Assembly (NCBI RefSeq): GCF_020921035.1
Contig: NC_063158.1
Span: forward strand, 5,314,001-5,378,000
Source of the DNA: Rhodamnia argentea
Lineage: Eukaryota > Streptophyta > Magnoliopsida > Myrtales > Myrtaceae
Direction of reading: 5' to 3'
DNA: 64,000 nucleotides
In this document: in pieces, positions 22,665 to 33,701 of the stretch
Numbering within the stretch: position 1 is the first letter of the stretch
Layout: each line of letters opens with the position of its first letter
The notes under the pieces: model-generated
What the model saw: the letters and a program-made list of their open reading frames with translations, nothing else
The model's database searches: none
What the model was told of the DNA's origin: nothing
Position numbers and translations under genes: made by a program

Positions 22665-24435
22665 TCAAACTTCATCACCACCCCAGTTGCTCTTAGCTTT
22701 AGGACCTGTAGGCCCTTCCTCCCCCAACACCTCGCTTGGCAGACTCTTCACCAAATGATCGAATGCCGATTTAAGCTTTCCGGGCAATAGTTGCTCCACC
22801 TTCTTTAACTCCACTGCAGTATCATAAGCAATCTTAGGACCCCATTCCCTTAGATAGTTGACCCATGGCAGCAAACTTATAGATGCGCTCGGATAGTCGG
22901 CTGCAATTAGTGAGTGCGCAACTCCCGTGTCCACGACCATTTTGCTCTTGGCTGTGTCGTTCCTGATCCCGATTCCTCCACTGCCCTGCAAAACTAGCCC
23001 CGGCTTTGGGTACGAAGCATGACCATTCAAGGAAGCATAGGCCACAAATCTGTTCCCGCTCTGGAACTCCAGCTCTGAAGCATTGACCCATGTTCCATGG
23101 CTGTGCTGTGAGAAATAGACCTCCCACAGCTCACCCGTGAAATTGCTGATCCTCAAGGTCACGTGCTCCCAGTCACCGACATGTTCACCTATCTTCCCTA
23201 ATGGGATAGTGATCAACTCGACCTTTGCCCTAGCCGGGCCGTTGAAAGGGTAGAACAGCCATAGCGCTATGTCCGTGAAAGTCGCGCCATACATTGGTTT
23301 AACGTGTGCATAAGCTTGGAAGCTCTGTAAGTCTCCTTTCTTCACCCTCTCTTTGGCTGCTTGGTCCTCTGGGAGGTCCAGCCAGTAGGCACCATCGTTT
23401 GAGCCGCCTTGTGGGAGGTTTGAGCCGTTGGGTTCGACTGCAACAGGGTTAGACTCATCGCCCTTTTTGTATAACAGAGCCCCGTTGCTGAAAAACCAGC
23501 TGACTGAAGATGGCAAGTAGGTTTCGTCGGGATGGAAGTACACAAACGGAGAGTAAGCTTGAAACAGTGCCTGAATTTGGCTAATGTTAGGCATAGAGGA
23601 TGTATGATTGGGGTTGTTGTTCTTCAAACATGATAGAGCAAGAGGGGAATCATCATCACCATTTTGGGCAATGAAAGTACCAACAGATACGCCCAAAGCT
23701 TGTGTTCCTCTAGTTTCCGGTCTCAAGCCATACACATTGAAACTGCTCGCATCGCTCGACTCGCCAGGCCCCCAGATCCATGAATCCGTCTCGCAATGGT
23801 CGGTGAAGTCCGATCGAACGCATCGGACTTTGTCAAGGGGCGGCTTCTCTGGTGACCTCGTGACCACATGTCCCACGGCTTTATAACCTTCGGGGGCCAC
23901 GGGAAGCCAGATGTAGCCATCCCCGTCTCGCTTGATTTTCAAGGATTCGCTGCTCCAAACCAAAGTATAATCTATTGGCTTCTGAAGAGCCCCACATGAA
24001 CCGTCCTTCCCTGCAAGAACCCATCCATTAAGAAGCTTGTTATTAGCTTGTCCATAACAAGCAAGCATGAAGAATCCCTCTTGTAGTTTCGAAGGTTCGA
24101 AGAATGTCGCCCCGAGATTGTCTGGCCCTCCCTCATGAGCAGCCCAAACTTTGCTCAGAGATGATACTTGGGACACCACTAGCCCTCCCAGGTCGATAGT
24201 ACCAAGTGCAAAACCTGTGCCTGCGAAAGCATGAAGTAACGGACCGCTTATCTACATGTCCACGTTTACACATATGTTGTGAGCAGAAAAGTGTCTGATA
24301 CTGTCAATGGAAGAAGAAAATTTTACCAGGTGGCCAAGCTGGCAATGGTGAAGGAAACTTGAAAGCGGTCTCGATGGGAGGAGCGCCTTTTCTTTGGGAA
24401 CCGGTCGTCGACGAGAGAGTCAGGCAATTTCCCAT
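22665..24435 (-). CDS. VPS62 / DUF946 family protein
   Basis: Two exons, 24327-24435 and 22665-24220, giving 554 residues. Donor CCTG|GTAAAA and acceptor TCGCAG|GCACAG keep the frame. This plant family is annotated as vacuolar protein sorting-associated protein 62; its molecular role is poorly known. Features: MGNCLTL start (Gly2 and Cys4 fit N-myristoylation plus palmitoylation, implying membrane anchoring), VWAAHEGGPDNLGATFF, GDGYIWLPVAPEGYKAVGH, YSPFVYFHPDETYLPSSVSW, ALWLFYPFNGPARAK, GEHVGDWEHVTLRISNFTG, YASLNGHASYPKPG and LPWVNYLREWGPKI. The HVGDWEH and HASY blocks are the most conserved in the family. The length is usual and no defects were seen. A start inside exon 2 would lose the conserved N-terminus, so the two-exon model is preferred. 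Confidence 0.92.
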
Positions 24436-25809
24436 CGTTGCACCAAAGAATGATCTAAAGTTTGAGTCGAGCTGTTTCAATGAGAAAAGGTATGTATGGT
24501 GGGTGCTGAATTTGCTGAGAGACAAAGAAGCATATTCTGTTGTATCTGTTAAAGGCGAGGTACAAGGCGAGTGCCCTACTCTCTGAGAGAACCTTCGGAG
24601 GATGTGTCGTGCAAGGAAGAAGAAATTGGTCTCTAAAAAATGCTTTCGGAACCTTGTTTCAACCCTCTTCAAGAAGCTGATTTTGCCGGCTTGAAAGGGT
24701 CATTTCATTCCTTCAGCTTCCACTTGCTGCAGAAAATTTCATAACCTTTCCGCTTAAAGATCTCGTCTGGGTCCCCTATGATTGGTGATCATTGATGGGA
24801 TTTTACGGTTTGGGCAAGTCTTGCAATCCATTCCTTTCGCTTGATTATGGTCTACGAAACTCGACGGAACAAGGAAATGTCAATGTCGAAAGCGACCTGG
24901 AAAAAGCAAAATTCGGCTGAAGCAACGGCTCTTAACCGTTCGAGCGACGGCGTCCGACAGATGATGCTTGCCTAACAGAAAGCTGCATTTTAACATAGCC
25001 AGCGACAGGTCTGGTTGGTTGTCTCCGTCGGTTCTCTTCTCGCGTACTAAAGCGGATGGGCATTCACCATGCAAAAACCGTGCTTAGCTCGTGGTATCTA
25101 CATAAAATAAACATGCAAATATCCTTCACAGGCACGAAAAGATTGTGCTTATCAGTTACTTCAATTTGACAGAACGCATTACCAAAATTTTGCCCGAAGA
25201 AGCATCTGCAGATGGCTGTGCTTGTACGGGACTTTCACTGTATCTTACAGCAATTCTATCAAATGGATGCAAATGCAGAGAGGAGAGTGTTCGATCTCTA
25301 TTGCTCGATGCTTGTATAGATGTACGTCGGACCAGAAAGTCGCAGGTAGAAAAAGGAAATATCATAGAAACAACTCGGGTGCGTAAATTCCTTCTAGTTA
25401 TCATTCACCATAAGACCGGAAAAGAATCAGTAAATCTCATATCTTTTCAAAAGAAAAAGGAAAAATTATACAACATAGCACAGCACGCAGAGTCCCGAGA
25501 CCCTCATTCAAGACCCGACCAACACCAAAAGCGAGAGCCGCCCACCCATCTCCGGGAAAGCAACAGGAAAGAAGAAAGCGAAAAAAAGGAAAAAAATGAG
25601 CCCAAGACAAAAGCCGATATTTATATACCCAAAATGTGATTGAAGGATCATGATCCATTCAACCATGGAGTCACACAAAGGCCGTGATTCGAGAGACGTG
25701 CAGGGAGATGACCATCTTGTTACGGCCTTCTGAAGCAGATCAGTACAGTTTGCACAACAAACCACCGGGATTACTGAATCCTGATTTTTTTTGTGTCATT
25801 AAATCCTGA
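24436..25809. other. VPS62-like promoter and SYP22-like 3' UTR; no further gene
   Basis: The left part is upstream of the minus-strand gene ending at 24435; the right part is downstream of the SYP22 stop at 25810. Frames around 25145-25765 overlap on both strands, are Lys/Glu-rich or hydrophobic by composition, and show no domain. I see nothing supportable beyond UTR and spacer. Confidence 0.45.
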
Positions 25810-28477
25810 TTAAGCCGCCAGTACTATGATCACAATGAGAAGCACAATCCCAAATATCACCAGAAGCAAACAAGCCTGCATGGCAAAAAGAATGGAAGTT
25901 AAGATGATATCATGGATCTCAGTAGCACACTTAGCAAGGATCACAAGATGGTTTTTGTCAGCACAAGCGGCTGCATGCGCTGACAGGAAAAATAAAGGCA
26001 ACATATGATAGCAGATGGTGAATGCAACAGCGTCATTCATCCACAAAGAAGAGATGACCAAAACTTAGGCCAAATACGCTTTAGTATCAACCGGTATACT
26101 CATATAGTTTTCTAATATATGAGACAATTAGACTGGAAACAGATGAAAGATCATGTCAGATGAAGCCCCGCCATAGTGAAGCCCCGCCATAGTGCTTTAG
26201 TGCATCGAAATGTTCCTTTTTTTTTTTTAAGTCTGATATGCGAAGCAAGATTGCCATCTTGAATTACCAGAGATGAATTTGACCGTTGAGTCTTCGCCGC
26301 TTTTGCGAGTTGGGTCTTTCCTTGAGAAGTTGCAGCCTGAGCATTATCGATGTGGGAGCTAATATCATCTGTCATGATCAATTGGTTAAAATTTATTAGT
26401 CAACCAGGCCACAGAACTAAGAAGTCCAAGATTCTAAGAAAACACCATAGCTTACCAATCATGGTCCCTTGCTCATGAACCAAGACAGCGAGATCTTTGA
26501 AAATTTCATTCACCTCGCCAATTTGGTTCTGGATTTCTTGGATTCCCTGTTCTCTTTCCTCAATAATAGCTTCATTGAAGGCGATCTCGTTATCCAAAAG
26601 CAGGACTTCTTGTCTGCGAGATAGGTCACAACAAATAGTTCAAAACTTTGCCACACTGAAAAGCATCCCAAGTAATGCGCACTCCAGCTAGTAGAAAAGC
26701 AATATACCACAAAAACTAACTGACAAGTAATTTTCTTCACTATCAATATGCGGTATTTCAATTTGATATCTTTCAATGTAGATCCACTTGTACTAGATGT
26801 CAGCAAAAATATATCAACATGGCGTATTTTCTAATCAAATGACGAGGTTGACGAGGTTAAGCAGATGGACTGAATGAAAACTTGAGGAAATTCTGTGAGA
26901 TGAACAGGCAGGGTAAACATAAAAAGGGAAGAAGAGACAGTCCTGATGAGCGAACATAAAACTACCCCATAAAAGCATCATAAAGCTAATGCCTTACTTA
27001 CAAGTTACATCACAAGGCTTAATCAGATCGAACCATATATGTACCAAACAGTAAAGTTTTAAGCATTGATACAAGAAAGCGGGAACAAGAAAAATTTGCA
27101 GACATAACCTTCGGGATTCGACTAGAAGGGCCCGCTGTTCTGGACTGCTACCTGAACTGACATCAATCTCGCTGGCTGTATAGCTGCATCCATAAAAATG
27201 AAAAAGCTCATAAATTAACAGTGTGCGGCAGGTCTAAGGGAAAAGCATTAAAAAAGCGGGAGTAAAAGTAATTGTTATTTCTTGCAAAGAAATCGACCAC
27301 TTATTCATGATCTGCAGTCAGTTAGTCGAAACACATTTAAGATGGAATTAGGAAACTAAAAGGAAAAAAGATGAAGAAGCGAAAAGATCTTACAGACTGA
27401 ACCATCCTGAAAAAGTTACCTTGAAGGAAGTACTGCCTGGGGAACAAACGGTGCATATGCTGTTTCTCTCTCAGCTGCAAGCCGTTGAGCCTTTTGAAAC
27501 TCTTTAAGAACTGCCTGAAAATCTTTTGCCAGTTTGGCATCTGCAATCTTCTTGCTGGGCTGCAAGCAAAGAAAGATATCCAATTTCCCACGTTGACATT
27601 TGAATGTAGGAGTGCTCAACAATGAAGACGACTAACTAGGAAGAAATGGCTATCCAATCACGAATCATTGATTCTTTCATGCCATCGGCGAAGTGTTCGA
27701 GGGAACTTACGCTTACTCCAGCATGATGATCTGTTTCACTGGCTTGTTTAAGCTTAGCTGATGTATCCTTCACCAACTGTCCAATATGTAGCCTTGTTTT
27801 GTGCCTGTAGATTCGGGACGAAAAAAAAAAACTTCTTAACACCAAGGCGTACAACCAATATCGACTCTTCGCAAGCATGTGAGAATGAATGCTGCGCAAT
27901 GAAGCAACGAATGTTGAAATAGCTTCGAACAGCAGTTTCAAAAATTATTAAAGCACGGCTAAGGACTATTGGAACAACAAATTGTGCGATAATCACACAT
28001 ATTCTGGGTGTACAACATCCTACTCCTCCTTTATCAAAGTAGCCAACAAATTCAACCGAAACCTCATGCACAATCACGCTTACAAAACGATAAACTAAAC
28101 CCCCTACGACACTACATTTACAGAACTCGACACATTAGACTCAAACGAAATCCAAAAATTCACTTACAGTACGAAAAGACAAAACAAAACAACCACTCGA
28201 CCCTTAATGATCATTTTACACATGGCCGCCTCGGTACGCGGCGCCAACCACCAGAATTGTTAAAAATGGAACGAATCGGAGGGACTCACAGCTTCTCGCG
28301 GAGCTCCGGGGTGTCCTTGGGGGTGCCGAGGGTGTTGACGAGGCGCTGGAAGGTGTTGACGGCGGTGTTGATCTGGAAGACGCCGGAGACGACGGCTTGC
28401 GTGGCGTCCTGCCTGCCATTGCCGAGCTCCCGCCTCGATCCCGTCCCCCGACCGGCCTCGAGATCCTGAAAGCTCAT
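25810..28477 (-). CDS. SYP22: Syntaxin of plants SYP2 group (SYP22/VAM3-like Qa-SNARE)
   Basis: Seven exons on the minus strand: 28290-28477, 27711-27804, 27420-27559, 27109-27183, 26456-26613, 26268-26368 and 25810-25875; 273 residues, all introns GT...AG. SYP2 proteins are Qa-SNAREs on the prevacuolar compartment and tonoplast that drive fusion with the vacuole (family knowledge). Visible parts: N-terminal MSFQDLEAG, then Habc helices ([58 protein letters not shown]), linker [20 protein letters not shown] motif about 178-240 ([54 protein letters not shown]) and a C-terminal anchor ([19 protein letters not shown]). The zero-layer Gln lies in the VNEIF...HEQG stretch. The last exon encodes only the membrane anchor, so exon skipping would yield a soluble form. 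The length matches Arabidopsis (about 268). Confidence 0.95.
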
Positions 28478-29545
28478 TGCTTCTCGCAGCCCTAAACCCG
28501 ACCCGCCCCACCCCGCGCCCCCAGAAACTCCCACTAGCCAAAAATCGAGGACGAAGGAGAGAGAAAGGAAAATTGGCAGAGAGAGAGGGAAATCCCGGGC
28601 CTCGTTCGGAGAAATTCAGGAAATTTCCGATCGGAATCGGGCGAAACCGGACAATTTAGAGTCTCTCATCTCATCGCAAGCCGCGAATTCAGGGCAAGAG
28701 ACACAGAGGAAGAGAGAGAGAGACGGAGGGGCAATTTGCAAAATTTGCAATATTGAGAGTGACGTATGAAGTGAGGGTGAGGTGGAATATTCCTTTTCTT
28801 TATTTATTTTTATTTTTTTTTGCCAGTTTTGCGGTTTTCGGTGGATGGTCGAGTATGATGAGATCATTCTTTTGCCGCCAAAAGTGATGCGGGGACAGGG
28901 TGTTGAGGGACACGTGTGTGGTGGAGATGGGCCAGGAGGTTTTGTCGTGTCGTGTCCTTTTTTGTTGGGTTGCTCATTAAGCGCGAGGGCAGTTTCGGAT
29001 TTCTCTCTGTCCTAAAGGTTGGGGGAAACTTCGTTTATCTTGTTGAAAAACTAGGAATCGAAACCGAATTAGACATGGAGTTCTGCCTAGGGTCGTGTCG
29101 CCATCCAAAGTTGGGGTGCAAGTTTAGATGCGGAATTGACAAGGGCTTTAGACTTTTGTATGGCAAAGGAATTAGATAGGTCGATGTTTTTCGAATGCCG
29201 GACTTTGATCATTTCAATTCTTTTAATAGACGGTGCGACCGAAAATGCAATAGATTCTCCGATCAAACATTAGCAAATTTGTGAGTATGACCATTTTGGT
29301 ATCTCCGACCCCACGCTTCGGGGAAAAGGAGTTCATGCCCACTTTGTATTGAGCCCGCTTTTATTCTTTAATCACGCACAATTCATTTAGGGGACCTTTT
29401 GGATTTCTGATTCCATTTTTTTTTTCTTTCACCAATATTCCAAACGCAATGAATGTGTCGTTTTTTTTTTTTTTACATCATATCTTGGGGAATTTGAACA
29501 TAAAATAAAAGAAAGTATAGAATTCGATTGCATGTATCGTTCCAC
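28478..29545. promoter_or_regulatory. SYP22-like 5' UTR, promoter and spacer
   Basis: GA-rich leader to about 28750 on the transcribed strand, then AT-rich DNA with T-runs. No gene recognised. Frames at 28782-29179 have no known domain. Confidence 0.4.
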
Positions 29546-29593
29546 ATTTTAGCCCAAATGTTTCCATCGGAACTATTGTGGGTCCAAATTGAC
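29546..29593 (+). repeat. Direct repeat, left copy (partner at 30676-30724)
   Basis: TAGCCCAAATGTTTCCATC followed by a near-identical GAACTATTGTGGGTCC occurs here and again at about 30682-30724, just before the DPM2 leader. Weaker similarity extends to the left (GAACATAAAA shared). The copies are 1.13 kb apart. This is either a duplication of a DPM2 promoter segment or the scar of an insertion between the copies. Confidence 0.65.
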
Positions 29594-30299
29594 CGGCACC
29601 AACCTTGGCGACCGAGTAAGGCTAAAGTGGCAACGAGAAGAAGGGGGAATGAAGAGGAAAGACTGGAAACAAGAGTGTGTGGTGCCTAAATGAGGTCTGA
29701 CCGAATATACTTGTCGGTAGAGAGAGTGGTCACGGAGGTTGGTGGTGGTGAATGCGGTTGTCGGAGGGAATGGATGAGAAGATGAACAATCGAGCCCTAC
29801 TTGTCGTTAGGGTTTTTTGTTTTTTACCTAAAAATGTTGCCTATGACAAATAGTTGCACTGGTTTTTCTATAACAGCAAGGCCCTTTTCTTTTCTTTTTT
29901 TTATAGAATTTTGTAGTTACTTAGAAGGGAACAAAAATTCAAGTATTGATGACATAGAGGTGACGTTAGATAAATCTAGAAACTAAACTTGATTCACACC
30001 ACAACTTGGCTCGATTGCTTCATTAATCGACGTAGATTTATCAAGAAAGTTGCAATCACAAATTCTCATTACCGTCTTTTGTAGGATTCGAGATTCTTAT
30101 AATTACCGCGTACCACTTGTGAAAAGACACATCTTATGCTCACCTTGAAGAGGCAGCCTTGACAAAAGGCCAAGTAAAACTTGCAAGGACTTCATCCATT
30201 GTTAGTGTTTTTCCGCGGGTGCCACATTAGGCAGTGATTATGCCATAGAGTGGTACTTGGTTGAGCCATTTTGTCAAGAGTAATACTAGAGTTACTAAA
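29594..30299. other. Spacer between the direct repeats, nothing recognised
   Basis: Mixed composition, with a GA/GT-rich stretch at 29640-29790. No ORF or RNA gene could be supported. Confidence 0.35.
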
Positions 30300-30595
30300 A
30301 GTAACGAAAGGTAAGTCTGTCACTCATCTACCGATTTTGAGTAAATTTCTCATAAATGTGTTGATTTATAGTTTTTCATGATATTAATCCTAGGAATTTT
30401 CACGTGGACTTGCCATGTCAACTGTCATATATCATCAAAGCCAGCAATTTAAAATTACAATTTAACGGAAGCTAATGAAAGGTAAATTTGTCACTCGAAT
30501 ACCACTTTGAGGTTTTTGGTGATCCAAAAATTAATTTGGGATAAATTTTTTCATAGCTGTAATAGTTCGGGCTTCTTCATGGTATTAACCGTTAT
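30300..30595. repeat. Truncated foldback element related to the one at 59958-60502
   Basis: Phrases GGTAAATTTGTCACTCG, GAGGTTTTTGGTGATCC and ATGGTATTAACC match the right arm of the element at 59958-60502 (GTAGATTTGTCACGGG, TTAGGGTTTTTGGTGG, ACGGTATTAACCC). An internal second block (CTGTCACTCATCTACCG at 30310) suggests parts of two arms. It lies about 300 bp upstream of the DPM2 leader. Confidence 0.55.
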
Positions 30596-30675
30596 TGTTT
30601 TTTCCACGTCATCTCTTGTGCAAATATGAACATAAAAGAGAAGGAATTACAAAATTCTACTGCTTTTCTCGTTCA

Positions 30676-30724
30676 ACATTGTAGCCCAAATGTTTCCATC
30701 AGAACTATTGTGGGTCCAAATTGA
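30676..30724 (+). repeat. Direct repeat, right copy
   Basis: Second copy of the repeat described at 29546-29593, differing at a few positions. It sits immediately before the GC-rich leader of DPM2, so this copy is probably the ancestral promoter segment. Confidence 0.65.
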
Positions 30725-30779
30725 ACCCAAGCCCATTTGTCAAGCTCCTTCCCTTTTCCCGACGAATGATTCGGTGTCA

Positions 30780-31903
30780 TTGGGCAAACGGTGTCAGAGG
30801 CGAATCGGGTCGACTTCGTCTCTTTCGATCTTCGGACTGGAAAATCCTCCGGCATCGTCAGCTGTTCAGCCGCTTCTTTGGGGCGCCGGGTAAGAGCTCC
30901 CACCGTGTTACCTGGAAAGATCAATTCTTTTGTCCGCGATTGTTTTGTGTAGCTGTTGAGACCTTGCGATTTCATCGAGTCGGGAAAACTTTGAAACTGA
31001 ACGGGGGATGGAACTTAAGAGCTGGGCAACGGAGGGTTTTCGCAGAAATTTTCGTCTCTCATTGAAAGGAAAGAATTACTTGCAGAAGAGAAATGTGTGG
31101 GTGGTGATGGGGGCAAAGAATGGCTATTTCCACTCTTGGAAGTCTTGGTTTGCTGTAACTTGGACATCTTCATTTTGCCCCTTTTGTTTTTGCTTTTCTT
31201 TTATCTAGCCTTTGATCTTGGACGCTAGTGTTGATTGTGAGAAAGCGCATTTCTTTTGGATTCTCATGTGGGTGCTTAAAAAGAAGTAATTGGCAGCTGA
31301 ATTGCTTAAGGAGTCATGCTTTGCGTCTTTGCCAAGTAATAGTGTTCTGGTTAGATTGGCCCATTTTAGCTATATGTGTGTTTATGATGACTAAAATTCA
31401 GGGCGAGAAAGAGAAAGTACACACTATACACGAAAGATTTTGTTGGAGCTCCGCAGCATAGTCTGATCAGGGACTCAGGATGTAGAAGGTGATGCTTCCT
31501 GAAAGCTAAGTGCTCTCATGCAGCTATGCTCGGAGTTTGTAAGATTGTATTAATGGATATTTTCCCTTGTCCTTGTAAAAAAGTTAGAATTCCCGGTGTT
31601 GCATCGATTTTTTTTTTTTTGTTTTTTCCGGATTTCGACATTGCAAGCATTGAATCCGCAACAACCCAACGAGACTTGTGGAGAAAAAATGAATTGATTA
31701 TACTTGGATGCATTTGGTTTTCTGTTTCCTCAGAGGTTATTGAGCAGTTTTACTGTCTATGTAATAACGACTCATTGCGCCCAAGATCTGCTATGCTATA
31801 TTTATGCTCTTAACTGCGAAAGTCATTTCCTGGCAGGAGGGAGTATATGCGCTCATTATAGCATCTTCTTTTCTTCAGTAGCTCAAGGCTGGGGGCATGC
31901 AAA
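30780..31903 (+). other. DPM2 5' UTR with probable leader intron
   Basis: A GC-rich stretch (about 30780-30888) ends in GCGCCGG|GTAAGAGC, a strong donor. TTTTCTTCAG at 31869-31878 is a strong acceptor 25 bases before the DPM2 ATG. A leader intron 30889-31878 is therefore likely (inferred). The frames inside it are short and unrelated. Confidence 0.6.
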
Positions 31904-32249
31904 ATGGAACTGGCAGATAGAGCGGTGGGGTTTCTGTTGACACTCATTAGTTTATCCATCTTCACTTACTACACCTTTTGGGTCATCATACTGGTAAGAA
32001 CATCTCACTTGTAATTTCTGGACTTGTTGATCTGCTTATGTCGTGGTTTTGCAAATTCTTTCATGCTCGCCACCATCCATCTGTTTTGTTCTGCAGCCTT
32101 TTGTGGATAGCGATCACTTCATCCACCAGTATTTTCTACCTGAGGAATATGCGATACTCGTGCCCGTTTTTGCAGGCGTGGCACTCTTATGCTTCTTATG
32201 TGTATTCATTGGGTTTGTGATGCTCAAACCGAAAAAGAAGAAAGCATAA
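31904..32249 (+). CDS. DPM2: Dolichol-phosphate mannosyltransferase regulatory subunit 2
   Basis: Two coding exons, 31904-31993 and 32097-32249, giving 80 residues, the usual length for plant DPM2. The protein is a small ER membrane partner that stabilises the DPM1 catalytic subunit, which makes dolichol-phosphate-mannose for N-glycans and GPI anchors (family knowledge). Exon 1 encodes MELADRAVGFLLTLISLSIF plus the first membrane segment; exon 2 holds PFVDSDHFIHQYFLPEEYA, the second segment and a lysine-rich tail MLKPKKKKA, typical of an ER-retention-like end. The intron sits at phase 0 after WVIIL. It is transcribed divergently from SYP22. Confidence 0.93.
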
Positions 32250-33209
32250 TGACCAGTAATTTGTAGTTCCTTTTCTGTTTGGCCTCGCACTACCACATTC
32301 TGGACATCGATTCTGTAATTAGTTATCTTTTTTCAGAATGGATGTAACGAAGAAGATGTTGGCTGATACTTCTTGTGCCAAGTAATTGGATTCCTATATT
32401 TCCAAAGATTTGTTTATCGATCCGTATCTCCTCCATTAGCATCAATGGTACTATCCCTGATCAAACATTTTTTTTTCAAGTTCATTTGATGTGAAGAGTG
32501 GTCCTATTCTTCGTCCTTCAGAGCGTAACGGAAGGCCTGATGATTATTTTTAGACATTGTACAGCTCGATTATGATCCGAGCAAGGCCGAATTAGTCGAA
32601 ACCGTGATGTATTGCCTCTAACATGCAATGAACATTGGTCCAGCTCGCCATCTGTGCATATTTTCCTCTGAAAGGAAGTTGGTGAGTGCGTGCACGACAT
32701 ACATGCAACACGGCACTTCCTTCAAGTCTGTATGCAGTTGCCGCTCAAATTTAACAGGAATCGATCAGATTTTGCTACTTTTGAATGTTACTCCGAGTGA
32801 ACGCCTCACTGCTTCAGATTCTAAGAACGGCATATCGAATTGTGCATTCATCCTCATGCAGAAAGTGGGCACGAGAGATCAAAATGATGCCTCGAAATTT
32901 GGTCGGATCAACAACCAACAAAAGTGAAATTGGGTACTAAAACTCCGAAACAATGTACCACGGCAAGCAAAGCCGGCGCATTATCTGCCAAATTTGATCG
33001 GACTTTTCATCCATCATAACCACAGCACTCTTAGGATTTGATTTCTGCATACAGAAATCGTACTCCATCCTAAATTCTGAACTCGCCTGTCACAGTAGTA
33101 GGATCATCTGTATGATCTCAAGAAAAGCAATAGATACAACATAACTAGCATGAAGTGGAAATTAACAGAATCCCATGGAGCTTGGAGGCAAAAGCACCCA
33201 AGTTCCTAA
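32250..33209. other. Convergent 3' UTRs of DPM2 and CML18-like gene
   Basis: DPM2 (plus) and the CML gene (minus) converge with 960 bp between stops. Frames inside (such as 32628-32927) show no domain. No other element recognised. Confidence 0.45.
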
Positions 33210-33701
33210 CTAAGCCCAGGAATTATCAAAAGCCGCCGATGTGATTGCTTGCGAGAACTCATGGAAACTAATCCTGCCATCACCGTCCGTGTCAGCCTCC
33301 TTGATCATTTCCGTCAGCTCCTCCACGGTGAGGGCGTGCCCGAGCCTCGCCATCGAGTGAGCTAACTCGGCTGCCGTGATGAACCCGTTCCCATCCCTGT
33401 CGAACATCCGGAAGAGCTGCTTCAGTTGCTCCTCCGTGTACGGCGACTTGGCAGGCAGGAGCTCGGGCGACACGAGGGCCACGAACTCTGAGAACTCCAC
33501 CAGGCCATTGTTGTTGGTGTCGGCCTTCTGGATGAGTGCCTCGAGCTGCTCAGGGCTCGGTTTCAGGCCGAGTGAGCGGAGGAGCGACCCGAGCTCGAGC
33601 TGCGTCAAGCTCCCGTCCTTGTTCCGGTCGAAGGAGCGGAAGATCTCGCGTAGCTCGGCGATCTGCTCGTCGTTTAGCTTCACCGAATCCTTGTTGCTCA
33701 T
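33210..33701 (-). CDS. CML18: Calmodulin-like protein CML18 type, four EF-hands
   Basis: Intronless, 163 residues. Four complete EF-hand loops are seen: DRNKDGSLTQLE (25-36), DTNNNGLVEFSE (61-72), DRDGNGFITAAE (101-112) and DTDGDGRISFHE (137-148), each with acidic position 1 and Glu at position 12, so all four should bind calcium. The block SLLRSLGLKPSPEQLE and the linker SPELLPAKSPYTEEQL are close, from memory, to Arabidopsis CML18 (At3g03000), a calcium sensor reported to bind the vacuolar Na+/H+ exchanger. The C-terminal extension ends AAFDNSWA. There is no signal peptide or lipidation motif. Plus-strand frames over it are shadows. Confidence 0.94.
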   Translation of the reverse strand: MSNKDSVKLNDEQIAELREIFRSFDRNKDGSLTQLELGSLLRSLGLKPSPEQLEALIQKADTNNNGLVEFSEFVALVSPELLPAKSPYTEEQLKQLFRMFDRDGNGFITAAELAHSMARLGHALTVEELTEMIKEADTDGDGRISFHEFSQAITSAAFDNSWA

